From Yoonia sp. (GTDB taxonomy: Bacteria; Pseudomonadota; Alphaproteobacteria; Rhodobacterales; Rhodobacteraceae), in NCBI GenBank assembly GCA_028822885.1, contig JAPKCP010000033.1, forward strand, positions 1 through 15,930: DNA of 15,930 bases, read 5' to 3'. Below are positions 1 to 7,462 of this stretch, in pieces. The position numbers and the translations under genes were made by a program. Under the pieces are notes generated by a model. That model had not been told where the DNA came from and searched no databases. It saw nothing but the letters and a program-made list of their open reading frames with translations. How positions within the stretch are numbered: position 1 is the first letter of the stretch; every line of letters begins with the position of its first letter.

Positions 1-52
1 AGAGCAAAACAGCCTACATTTACCGCAACAAGAAACCAACACACAGGCCCTC

Positions 53-820
53 ATGTCCTTTCTCAAACGTCTTTTTGGTAAACGTCCATTGGGGGGCAGT
101 GCAACCTCTCACTTTGACAGCCCCATCGCGCCCGCAGCCCCGGTCTTTATCATCGGGGACTTGCATGGGTGCCAACCACAACTGACCAAACTGCTAGACA
201 CGATGGCCGCAAAAGACCCGACCGCACCGCGCGTCTTTGTTGGTGATTACGTGGACCGGGGTGAGGATAGCGCCGCGGTCCTGCGCACACTTTTCGCGAT
301 GAAAGACGACCCCAGCGTCATCTGCCTTGCAGGCAACCACGAAGATATGATGCTGGGGTTTCTGGATCATCCTGAAACCAAGGGCCAACGCTTTCTGCGC
401 TATGGTGGCTTGCAAACGCTTGCCAGTTTTGGAATCGGTGGCGTCATAAACACCAGCGAAGGTGAGGCCCTTGTGGTGGCTTGCGCCGCATTAAAAGACA
501 CAATGGGTCACGACATAATCGACTGGCTGCGCACCCTGCCTGCGACATGGCAAAGCGGCAATCTGGTTGTGGTGCATGCGGGCGCTGATCCGGTGACACC
601 CCTGACGCTACAATCTGACAAGACATTTAAATGGGGCCACGGCGACTTTGCCACTGTCCTGCGCACTGACGGCACATGGGTGGCTCATGGCCATACGATC
701 GTGGACACAGCCAACACGGATGGCGGCAAGATAGCGCTGGACACCGGGGCCTATGCGACCGGTCTGTTGACAGCAGCTTATGTGACGGCGGGGGATGTTA
801 CGTTCCTCCAAACCCGCTAA
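53..820 (+). CDS. Metallophosphoesterase of the PPP / ApaH-PrpE type
   Basis: A 255-residue calcineurin-like phosphoesterase, probably a cytoplasmic protein Ser/Thr phosphatase or diadenosine tetraphosphatase-like enzyme. All metal-site motifs are visible in order: GDLHG (35-39), GDYVDRG (64-70), GNHE (94-97), HAG (175-177) and HGHT (212-215). Together these supply the usual Asp/His/Asn ligands of a two-metal centre, so it should be active. The first 30 residues are basic and then Pro/Ala-rich, with no signal peptide. The start follows a short AGG at 45-47, a weak ribosome site. galE begins 34 bases after the stop on the same strand, so the two may be co-transcribed. The substrate cannot be read from sequence; a roseobacter surface-polysaccharide neighbourhood does not by itself make it a polysaccharide gene. 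Confidence 0.9.
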   Translation: MSFLKRLFGKRPLGGSATSHFDSPIAPAAPVFIIGDLHGCQPQLTKLLDTMAAKDPTAPRVFVGDYVDRGEDSAAVLRTLFAMKDDPSVICLAGNHEDMMLGFLDHPETKGQRFLRYGGLQTLASFGIGGVINTSEGEALVVACAALKDTMGHDIIDWLRTLPATWQSGNLVVVHAGADPVTPLTLQSDKTFKWGHGDFATVLRTDGTWVAHGHTIVDTANTDGGKIALDTGAYATGLLTAAYVTAGDVTFLQTR

Positions 821-854
821 AGACTGATTTAAGGTTTCAACGAAAGCGAATATT

Positions 855-1871
855 ATGCGCGTATTAGTCACCGGCGGTGCCGGGTATATTGGGTCTCACA
901 CCTTGGTAGAACTGCTGGGCCAAGCCCATGCCGTCTGTGTGCTGGACAATTACGACAATGCATCCCCCGAAGTGCTGACCCGCGTGCGCGCGCTCACCAA
1001 CGGACCAATCAAAGCGTATGAAGGCGACGTGCGGGACGATAGTATGCTGGACACTGTGATGTCCGAATTCAAACCAGACGTGGTGATCCACTTTGCTGGC
1101 CTCAAAGCCGTTGGTGACAGCATGACCAACCCCTTGGGCTATTACGACGTGAATGTGCGCGGCACCCTGCAACTATTGGCCGCGATGGACAGACATAGCG
1201 TGCGCCGCGTGATCTTTTCATCCTCAGCCACAGTCTACGGCGAACCCGAATATCTACCCTACGATGAGGCACATCCAACCAATCCCACGTCGGTCTACGG
1301 GCGCACCAAACTGATGTCCGAACACATCATCTCAGATTGGGCAGCCACCCACGTGGACGCATCTGCCGTGCTGCTGCGGTACTTTAACCCAGTGGGTGCA
1401 CATGCATCAACCCGGATCGGGGAACACCCGGACGGCGTACCAAACAATCTGATGCCGTTTATTGCGCAAGTGGCCGTCGGCACCCGCAAAGAACTCCAAG
1501 TTTTTGGGGACGACTACGACACACCCGATGGCACTGGCCTGCGCGATTATATCCATGTGGTTGATCTGGCGCGCGCCCATGTGGCGGCAGTGGATTATAC
1601 CAAAGATGCCACCGGTGCGCGGGTGTTCAACGTCGGGACTGGCACCAGTTATTCTGTCCACGACATGGTCACTGCTTTTGCAAAGGCTAGCGGGAAAGAC
1701 ATCCCTTGCGTGATCAAACCGCGCAGGTCCGGTGACATCGCGGCCATGCAAGCCAACGCGGACCGAGCCAACACAGAACTCGGCTGGAAAGCCACCCACA
1801 GCCTTGATGATATGGCGCGCAGCACGTGGGATTGGCAGTCAGCAAACCCCAATGGATATGAGACCAGCTAA
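855..1871 (+). CDS. galE: UDP-glucose 4-epimerase
   Basis: GalE interconverts UDP-glucose and UDP-galactose using tightly bound NAD, supplying galactose for surface glycans. The 338-residue length matches the family. Visible motifs are the N-terminal Rossmann fingerprint GGAGYIGSH (7-15), the SSSATVYG segment (122-129) holding the catalytic Ser, the YxxxK pair Tyr148/Lys152, and RYFNPVGAH (175-183), typical of this family rather than of the related dehydratases. The RxGDIAAMQAN segment near 290-302 is the usual UDP-sugar-binding region. No strong ribosome site is visible before the ATG. The gene ends 109 bases before the convergent lipoprotein gene, with a perfect palindrome between them. It is separated from the rml/kds operon but fits the same polysaccharide theme. 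Confidence 0.96.
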   Translation: MRVLVTGGAGYIGSHTLVELLGQAHAVCVLDNYDNASPEVLTRVRALTNGPIKAYEGDVRDDSMLDTVMSEFKPDVVIHFAGLKAVGDSMTNPLGYYDVNVRGTLQLLAAMDRHSVRRVIFSSSATVYGEPEYLPYDEAHPTNPTSVYGRTKLMSEHIISDWAATHVDASAVLLRYFNPVGAHASTRIGEHPDGVPNNLMPFIAQVAVGTRKELQVFGDDYDTPDGTGLRDYIHVVDLARAHVAAVDYTKDATGARVFNVGTGTSYSVHDMVTAFAKASGKDIPCVIKPRRSGDIAAMQANADRANTELGWKATHSLDDMARSTWDWQSANPNGYETS

Positions 1872-1958
1872 ACGCACAGGACACGATGGCGACCAACGCA
1901 GCGCACCACGCGTCTTCTGGCTTAAAATATCCCCCACAATTGCTTGTGTGAGCCACCT

Positions 1959-1976
1959 GATTTTTCGCGAAAAATC
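1959..1976. terminator. Perfect 18-bp palindrome between convergent genes, possible terminator
   Basis: GATTTTTCGCGAAAAATC reads identically on both strands. As RNA it can form a 7-bp stem with a CGCG loop. On the plus strand it is followed by GTTTT, resembling a weak intrinsic terminator for galE, whose stop is 88 bases upstream. It also lies 4 bases beyond the stop of the minus-strand lipoprotein gene, so it could serve both. The stem is AT-rich and weak, and a protein-binding palindrome cannot be excluded. Confidence 0.45.
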
Positions 1977-1979
1977 GTT

Positions 1980-2642
1980 TTACCGCTCAGCGATAAAGCC
2001 ACCGTCAAAGTTTTGATTAACACCATCAACCGTGACCCGGCCCAAAGCCTCTCCGCCAATGGCATTATACGCACCACCTAGGAAATCACCTTCAAGCCCA
2101 AACCCAAAGACCAGTGCGCGATTCGCAGCGTCTGTCAGCGTGCCTGCTACATTGACACCGCGCACAGTGGCATCACTGGCAGGGCTACCATCGCGATCCA
2201 ACGCGCCGCCACTGATCGTCAGCCGTCCATCAAGGTCGACATCATCGCTGTCCACAAAGTCGCGTGCGTTACCAGTAAACCTAGCCCCACCTGCGCTGAA
2301 CGTCGCCTCAAGCGTCAATGACCCAATCACACTGTCGGTAATATCGTCACTATTGTTGGACAACTCGCCATATACATAGCCTTCATAATCCGCCCCACCT
2401 GATGTGGGGATCATCCCAAGGGCCGTATATGTGGGTGGGGTTGGCGCCCATGTGGTCAACAAATTTGTCACCGATGCCCGCTGACCCGTGGTCGTGGTAT
2501 CAGGCGTTGTGGGCTCACTTGGCTTAGGGATGCCCACAGGATCAACCACAGGCCCATCAGTCGCACTACTGCCACCGCAAGCAGCAAGGCTCACCATCAT
2601 CACACAGGCCACTGCGGGCCGCAAAAAAGCAAAATTTATCAT
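1980..2642 (-). CDS. Small lipoprotein with TbpB-like barrel domain
   Basis: A predicted 220-residue exported lipoprotein. I chose the ATG at 2642 (protein starting MINFAFLRP) because AAAGG sits just upstream; an in-frame codon seven residues earlier is less likely. Residues 1-21 form a hydrophobic signal with a lipobox L19-A20-A21-C22, followed by a Gly/Ser/Asp/Pro/Thr-rich linker to about residue 50. The remainder alternates short polar and apolar stretches typical of beta structure. It has TbpB-like phrases such as GFGLEGDFLGG and ends in FDGGFIAER. From memory this resembles the small transferrin-binding-protein-like or slam-dependent barrel lipoproteins common in Rhodobacterales. Ligand unknown; a transferrin role is unlikely in a marine bacterium. 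It is transcribed convergently to galE and in the same direction as the GT61 gene, 192 bases away, so it probably has its own promoter. Confidence 0.72.
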   Translation of the reverse strand: MINFAFLRPAVACVMMVSLAACGGSSATDGPVVDPVGIPKPSEPTTPDTTTTGQRASVTNLLTTWAPTPPTYTALGMIPTSGGADYEGYVYGELSNNSDDITDSVIGSLTLEATFSAGGARFTGNARDFVDSDDVDLDGRLTISGGALDRDGSPASDATVRGVNVAGTLTDAANRALVFGFGLEGDFLGGAYNAIGGEALGRVTVDGVNQNFDGGFIAER

Positions 2643-2712
2643 ATCGCCTTTGTTCCAAAACACTCAGCCGTTTTTACGGTGAAACTCTGGCTTTTTAGCG
2701 AAAAGAGCACCA

Positions 2713-2733
2713 CGCGGATGGCATACACCCGCG
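2713..2733 (-). terminator. GC-rich hairpin downstream of the GT61 gene
   Basis: The plus strand reads CGCGGATG, then GCATA, then CACCCGCG. On the minus-strand transcript the two arms pair over 8 bp (one G-U wobble) around a UAUGC loop, and a CUCUUUU stretch follows about seven bases later. It lies about 100 bases past the GT61 stop and 70 bases before the lipoprotein start. It could end the GT61 transcript or form part of the lipoprotein leader. The T-run is not adjacent to the stem, which lowers confidence. Nothing else clear is seen in 2643-2834 apart from a 13-base near-palindrome at 2823-2835 that touches the GT61 stop codon. Confidence 0.4.
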
Positions 2734-2834
2734 AGGTTGCGATCTGATTAAGGCAGGTTGGGCCACATCCAAACCCGTTCAGGCCAGCACGTCTTACCCG
2801 CCAGCCCCTTCTATTCAGGTTTATACGGACCGTA

Positions 2835-3944
2835 TTAAGGCTTCACGTAGCGTTTGAATTCAACTTTTTGGGCGATCGCCAGTTCTGCCATCAGCTCAGA
2901 CAGATCAGCATCTGAAAATGGCTGCCAGCGCTCACCCCCAGAAATAAACCCACCCTCAAGCAAACGATCATAGATTACGCCAAAATCAACTTCGCCAAAG
3001 GACACACGGGATGGCCGGTTATCCCTCTCAGGAATCCAGTCTTGCACAAGGGCTGAGATCGTTGTGGTTTCAATCTCTTGGAACGCCTTAAGTTGCCGTG
3101 CGAAAATCTCGTCCAGATTACCCGAGCGTCGCGCAATACAGGCGACCTTTTGGTTTGCATCACAGACCAAAGCCGCCATGTGCAGCGGTGATCCATCAAT
3201 GGAAATGATATGCGTCGCCGCCTTATAAGCCGCGATCTGTTCTTCAAAGGTATGCTTTTGAGGATGGAAAGCTGTGTAGCCCTCAGCCTCAAGCAGCGCC
3301 TCAAGACGTTTTTCACCCAGCATTGATCCCCGTGCAGGGGGCAAAGCTGATCGCGACACGTAAATCTTTTTCTCACCTTGGGGTGCCACACCTTTGCCGC
3401 CTTTGGATTTGATCCAATCGCGGAATTCTGGTGCCCCCTCAATCATTTCAAACATACCAAAGCCCTGTTGAGGGATATACAGCGTCTCAACACGGGTTGG
3501 ATCTTCGATATTGATACAGGGAATATCTACGCCCAACATTTCGATCAGTGGGCGGAACACCCCAATCACATGCTGTGGGCGGTTCTGGAACTTCGGCACA
3601 AAAGCGACGCCGTCGATCTTCCCTTTCAGGTGATCAACCGCCCAAAACCGGCAAATGCTTTCGACAAGAAAGTGACCAAAGTGACCAAACAACGGGCCTG
3701 CAAACATATATGACCCTTCTAAAGGCACGATGTCTTCTTGCGCAGGCATTGGTGGTTCAAGGTTGATCTGGTTGGTGTTACGCCATGTGATCGACGTCTC
3801 AACAAACGCCCCATCCGCATCCAACACGCCAGATTTCTGCACTGACCGGTTGGCATCACCTTTTGGCGGAGGCACCACCAAAGCGCCTTTGAGGCACACA
3901 GTTTTATCAATAATCGGTTGGTCTAGTGGGGGGGCAGAAAACAT
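2835..3944 (-). CDS. GT61-family (DUF563) glycosyltransferase
   Basis: A 369-residue cytoplasmic protein of the GT61 family, whose members transfer pentoses or other sugars onto glycans; in roseobacters they are common in polysaccharide loci. Family signatures (numbered from two residues upstream of the chosen Met) are GPLFGHFGHFLVES at about 85-98, the KKIYVSRS strand near 194-201 with a following Arg, and DGSPLHMAAL at 252-261, which contributes donor-site contacts. I start at the ATG at 3944; a TTG two codons earlier is possible, and an AGG eight bases before the ATG supports 3944. No signal peptide or membrane segment is evident. It is divergent from the glycosyltransferase-hydrolase gene, with 187 bases between them. 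Donor and acceptor cannot be assigned. Confidence 0.85.
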   Translation of the reverse strand: MFSAPPLDQPIIDKTVCLKGALVVPPPKGDANRSVQKSGVLDADGAFVETSITWRNTNQINLEPPMPAQEDIVPLEGSYMFAGPLFGHFGHFLVESICRFWAVDHLKGKIDGVAFVPKFQNRPQHVIGVFRPLIEMLGVDIPCINIEDPTRVETLYIPQQGFGMFEMIEGAPEFRDWIKSKGGKGVAPQGEKKIYVSRSALPPARGSMLGEKRLEALLEAEGYTAFHPQKHTFEEQIAAYKAATHIISIDGSPLHMAALVCDANQKVACIARRSGNLDEIFARQLKAFQEIETTTISALVQDWIPERDNRPSRVSFGEVDFGVIYDRLLEGGFISGGERWQPFSDADLSELMAELAIAQKVEFKRYVKP

Positions 3945-4018
3945 GAACAAAGCCTATTTATCAATGAATACACTCCCGATACCGCGGCCGGGGTACCAAA
4001 GCAATGAACGCTAGACAT

Positions 4019-4081
4019 GGCATATCTATGGCACTGGGCAAAATTTCCAAATCAGTCGCGTGCTTGTGCCATATCCATGCC
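4019..4081. promoter_or_regulatory. Imperfect inverted repeat in the divergent intergenic region
   Basis: GGCATATCTATGGCAC (4019-4034) and GTGCCATATCCATGCC (4066-4081) are inverted copies matching at 13 of 16 positions, with one central 3-base mismatch, separated by 31 bases. This sits in the 187-base gap between the minus-strand GT61 gene and the plus-strand glycosyltransferase-hydrolase gene. It could be a pair of operator half-sites looping over a divergent promoter, or a stem in the 5' leader of the plus-strand operon. An AT-rich GATAAT at 4098-4103 could be a -10 element, but I see no convincing -35 at the right distance. Confidence 0.4.
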
Positions 4082-4131
4082 CTCTTTAGGGTTTAAGGAT
4101 AATATAAGCCGCATTCAGACGGATAGAGCAG

Positions 4132-6087
4132 ATGACATTGACCACAACACTTATTGCGACAGCCCGCAACGAAGGCCCCTTTCTATTGGAATGGGTAGCC
4201 TATCACCGCACAATCGGTTTCGACCGGATCATTATCCTGTCGGACGTCTGTGCTGATGGATCAGAGGTTTTGCTGGATGCATTAGATGCGTCAGGTGCGA
4301 TCACCCACATCCCCAAGATCAGCCAGAATGCCACCGCTGCCAAAGGGCATCGTAACCGCGCGTACGCCCATGCTTTGACCCTTCCAGAGGTACAGACATC
4401 TGATTGGGTGATGGTTCTCGACATTGACGAATTCCTGAACATCCATGCCGGTGACGGCACGGTTGAGGACCTATTGAGCGAGGTCGCTGATTTGGGTGAC
4501 ACCGATGTGATCAGCCCGCACTGGCGCATCTTTGGGAATGCAGGTCATGCCGCTTATGCAGATCAACCGGTTCTGACGACACTCACCCGTGCAAATCCCG
4601 ACAGCCCGGTGCTGCACGACAAACACCTTGGCCTGAAATCAATGTTCCGTCCCGGTCCTGTGATCCGCATTGGGCCGCACCGCCCACAATTGAACGGCCA
4701 GCATACGAACGGTCAGATCCCGACAGTTTGGCGCAATGGGTCAGGCGATGATGTGACCGACCGCCTGCTTCTAAAAGGCTGGTCTGTGAACGCCAAAACA
4801 CGCGGGTCTGCATTGGCCCAGATCAACCACTATATGATCCGATCGAACGCGGTCTTTGCCTTACATAACCTGATTGATCCACCCCTTGGGGGTGAACAAA
4901 GCCCGCTGTCCATGAGTGATCATACGACATTCAACACCAACCATGTGGAAGAAACCTCCATCACCAAATGGGCCAAAGCCACCGCCAAAGAGGTCAAACG
5001 CCTGCGTAAAAATGCAGCCATTGATCAAGCGCATATCGACACTGTTGCGGCGCTTCAGGCCCTAATCACAACCATGCGGACCGAAGCTGCAAGCGACACA
5101 ACCAGCCCAATCACTGCACTGCTCTCACCAGAAAAAACCAAAGCGATCATGCAGGCCCAAGCCATCCCAGTGGCAACGGACGACGACAGCCCGCTACAAT
5201 TGATCGACCCAGATGATATCGCGCCGCGCTGGCTTGCGGATTTGCGCAGATCAGACCACCGTAAGGGCTGGTATTATTCAGACAACAAATTCGCCGCGCA
5301 AATGACCTATCGCAGCAAGGACACGCTGATCGTGTCCTTTGATAACTTATCATCGGTCAAAGACCCTGCCCTTTCGCGCGAACCATGGGGCTATCCGTTT
5401 TACCGATCAGAAGGCTGGTCGCACATGGGCGTCATGGCATTCGAGAAGAACTGGTTTCGCGATGAGGCCCTGTTCGACTTTATCGAAGGTCAAGCCAAAG
5501 CGGGTCTATTCAAGCGTTTCAAACAAGTTGTCATGACCGGCACATCAATGGGCGCCTATGCAGCGACCGCGTTTTCAAGCCTTGCGCCGGGGTGCACCGT
5601 TATGGCGTTTTCCCCGCAATCGACACTCGATAAGAAACTGGTGCCTTGGGAAGACCGCTTTGGATCAGGTCGCAAGCAGGATTGGTCAGGCCGTTACCGC
5701 GATGCACCTGATTATTGCCACAAGGCCAAGGACGTCTTTATCGTCTATGACCCATACTTTGAACCGGACCGCCTACACGCCGACCGCTATCAGGGCGACA
5801 ATATCCACCATCTGAAAAGTTGGTATTCATCGCATAAATCCGCGTTGTTCATGCGCCGTGCTGATATGCTCAAGGGTGTGATGCAGGCGACAGTTGCGGG
5901 TGAAATGACGCCACATCTATATTATAAGATGTTCCGCGCGCGCCGTGAATTGCCATGGTATTATCACGGACTAGCGGATCACGCGATTAAGGCGGGGCAT
6001 AAGGGACTTGCCGGGACCCTCGCCGGGTATCTCGCCAACAATGGCCGTCCTGCGATTGCGCGGTCCATTCAGGATAGGATCAAATGA
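4132..6087 (+). CDS. Glycosyltransferase (GT2/GT92-like) fused to alpha/beta-hydrolase domain
   Basis: A 651-residue two-domain protein. Residues 1-about 245 are a glycosyltransferase A-fold: TLIATARNEGPFLLEWVAYH (5-24), then the metal/donor-binding DxD as DIDEF (97-101), as in Glyco_tranf_2_4 and GT92 relatives. A helical, Lys/Ala-rich stretch (about 275-345) links to a second domain (about 378-600). This has a classical nucleophile elbow GTSMG with Ser472, a downstream Asp540 in YDPYFEPD and a His568 in SSHKSA, consistent with a Ser-Asp-His triad. I remember this domain from roseobacter proteins, sometimes misnamed as a phosphosulfate reductase. The last 45 residues look like paired helices. 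No signal peptide, so both activities are probably cytoplasmic. GGA precedes the ATG by eight bases. The stop overlaps the next start as ATGA, implying translational coupling. Inferred role: adds a sugar and an ester or acyl change to a surface glycan; substrate unknown. Confidence 0.8.
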   Translation: MTLTTTLIATARNEGPFLLEWVAYHRTIGFDRIIILSDVCADGSEVLLDALDASGAITHIPKISQNATAAKGHRNRAYAHALTLPEVQTSDWVMVLDIDEFLNIHAGDGTVEDLLSEVADLGDTDVISPHWRIFGNAGHAAYADQPVLTTLTRANPDSPVLHDKHLGLKSMFRPGPVIRIGPHRPQLNGQHTNGQIPTVWRNGSGDDVTDRLLLKGWSVNAKTRGSALAQINHYMIRSNAVFALHNLIDPPLGGEQSPLSMSDHTTFNTNHVEETSITKWAKATAKEVKRLRKNAAIDQAHIDTVAALQALITTMRTEAASDTTSPITALLSPEKTKAIMQAQAIPVATDDDSPLQLIDPDDIAPRWLADLRRSDHRKGWYYSDNKFAAQMTYRSKDTLIVSFDNLSSVKDPALSREPWGYPFYRSEGWSHMGVMAFEKNWFRDEALFDFIEGQAKAGLFKRFKQVVMTGTSMGAYAATAFSSLAPGCTVMAFSPQSTLDKKLVPWEDRFGSGRKQDWSGRYRDAPDYCHKAKDVFIVYDPYFEPDRLHADRYQGDNIHHLKSWYSSHKSALFMRRADMLKGVMQATVAGEMTPHLYYKMFRARRELPWYYHGLADHAIKAGHKGLAGTLAGYLANNGRPAIARSIQDRIK

Positions 6088-7421
6088 CAGATAAACCTCT
6101 CAGTAGCATTTCGGCGGCAGACGCCTATACAAACGCAAAGACCAACAAGTTGCGCAGCTATCCGTCCCCAAAACGTGACGGCGACAGACTATATCCGTTA
6201 GCCTCCCCTTCGGCAAAACCGTCGTTTTCGATGAAATCCACCGACACAGTTTTCACCATCGGGTCATGTTTTGCGCGCAACGTGGAAAGCGCCCTGCTCA
6301 ACATTGGCATGACCGTGACAAGCAACGAGGACCAGTTGGGCGTTGTTGGTGACAGCCTTGGGTTTACACCGAACTTCTTCAACAAATACTCGATCCATTC
6401 GATCTACAACGATCTGAAATGGGCGTTTGAGCGCGACACTTATCCCGGTGACGCCATCATCTACCCGATGCATAAAAAAGGGCTGTACGCAGATATGCAG
6501 CTTGGCATGTCCAAGCTGGAATTTAAGATGGACGACATCCGCGATTTCCGCACCCGGTATCTGGATGTGATGGCGCGGGCCAAAGACGCTGACGTGGTGA
6601 TCATCACGCTGGGGTATGTGGAAACGTGGTACGATAAAAAGCTGGGTCTGTACCTTAACACATCCCCACCACAACCGCTGATCAAAGCAGAGCCTGACCG
6701 GTTTGAATTCCGCGTGCTGTCCTACAATGACATTCTGTCGGCCCTGCACGACGTCCATGCATTGCTTTTAAAACACCGGACCAAGCCGCTGAAAATGCTG
6801 GTCACGGTCAGCCCTGTGCCATTGCTGTCGACCTTTCGCGATGTGGATGTGTTGGTGGCCAATACCTATTCTAAGTCTGTGCAACGCGCTGCTATCGACG
6901 AATTCATCCGCGACGCACCCGGCGTTGATTACTTCCCATCTTATGAATTTGTGATCCTCTCAAACCCCGAACTGGCATGGTCGCGCGGCGATTACCGGCA
7001 TGTGTCCCCCGACTTAGTGGCCCGAATTATGTCCAACGTGGTCACACAATATGTTGAGGGGGCAGAAAATACGCAGATGACCGTGAGCGCGCTGCAAGGG
7101 TCTGCGCGGATGTTGTATAAAGTTGAAGACTACGCAGGTGTCAAAGCCCTGCACGCCAAATACCCAGACGTGTTTGCGCAAGACGCGGACCTGTTGGTCA
7201 TGCTTGGCAATGCGCACACTAAAACCCGTGAAATAGAGACTGCATTTCCCCTGTTTGAGGCCGCACACGCATTATCGCCGGACAAACCTGCCCCCCTTGA
7301 GCGGATGATCACGCTGTGCCGTCCGATGCGCAATCCAGCGCTTGCAAAGACATTGATGGAAAAACACGCAAGTAGTTTCCCAAAACGAAACAATTTCCGT
7401 AAAAATGCCACTTTCTGGTAG
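6084..7421 (+). CDS. GSCFA-domain (SGNH-hydrolase-like) protein with helical C-terminus
   Basis: A 445-residue protein of the GSCFA family, related to SGNH/GDSL esterases and acyltransferases. The defining FTIGSCFARN lies at 57-66, with Ser61 the presumed nucleophile. Further blocks are TLGYVETW (175-182), VSPVPLLST (242-250) and DYRHVSPD (303-310), whose Asp303 and His306 fit the catalytic Asp/His block. Residues about 335-435 are helical and TPR-like (for example the segment around LLVMLGNAHTKTREIETAF), a plausible protein-binding tail. No signal peptide or transmembrane helix. The start overlaps the preceding stop by four bases and has AGGATAGGAT just upstream, so it is probably co-translated with the glycosyltransferase-hydrolase. 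GSCFA proteins often sit in polysaccharide loci but their reaction is poorly known; acyl/acetyl transfer or removal on the glycan is my inference. Confidence 0.82.
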   Translation: MTDKPLSSISAADAYTNAKTNKLRSYPSPKRDGDRLYPLASPSAKPSFSMKSTDTVFTIGSCFARNVESALLNIGMTVTSNEDQLGVVGDSLGFTPNFFNKYSIHSIYNDLKWAFERDTYPGDAIIYPMHKKGLYADMQLGMSKLEFKMDDIRDFRTRYLDVMARAKDADVVIITLGYVETWYDKKLGLYLNTSPPQPLIKAEPDRFEFRVLSYNDILSALHDVHALLLKHRTKPLKMLVTVSPVPLLSTFRDVDVLVANTYSKSVQRAAIDEFIRDAPGVDYFPSYEFVILSNPELAWSRGDYRHVSPDLVARIMSNVVTQYVEGAENTQMTVSALQGSARMLYKVEDYAGVKALHAKYPDVFAQDADLLVMLGNAHTKTREIETAFPLFEAAHALSPDKPAPLERMITLCRPMRNPALAKTLMEKHASSFPKRNNFRKNATFW

Positions 7422-7462
7422 GATTGTTGCTGAAACAGTATCCAACCAGTGAGACACCCCTG

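Noticed and set aside
2823..2835. 13-base near-palindrome ATACGG-A-CCGTAT at the GT61 stop
   Set aside because: The single-base centre leaves too short a loop for a good hairpin and no T-run follows; noted only as part of the gap description.
4017..4256. 79-residue reading frame in the divergent gap before the glycosyltransferase-hydrolase gene
   Set aside because: It overlaps the real start of that gene in another frame, has no ribosome site, and its protein is Pro/Ser/Arg-rich without family character.
4132..6087. Possible sulfur metabolism role (phosphoadenosine phosphosulfate reductase) for the C-terminal domain
   Set aside because: I recall that label on similar proteins, but no PP-loop or Cys motif of such reductases is visible, whereas a GTSMG nucleophile elbow is.
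7424..7462. Upstream TTG start adding 13 residues to the methyltransferase
   Set aside because: Family similarity begins at MYDDLTKAA; the added residues are not family-like and the GGA before the TTG is too close to serve as a ribosome site.
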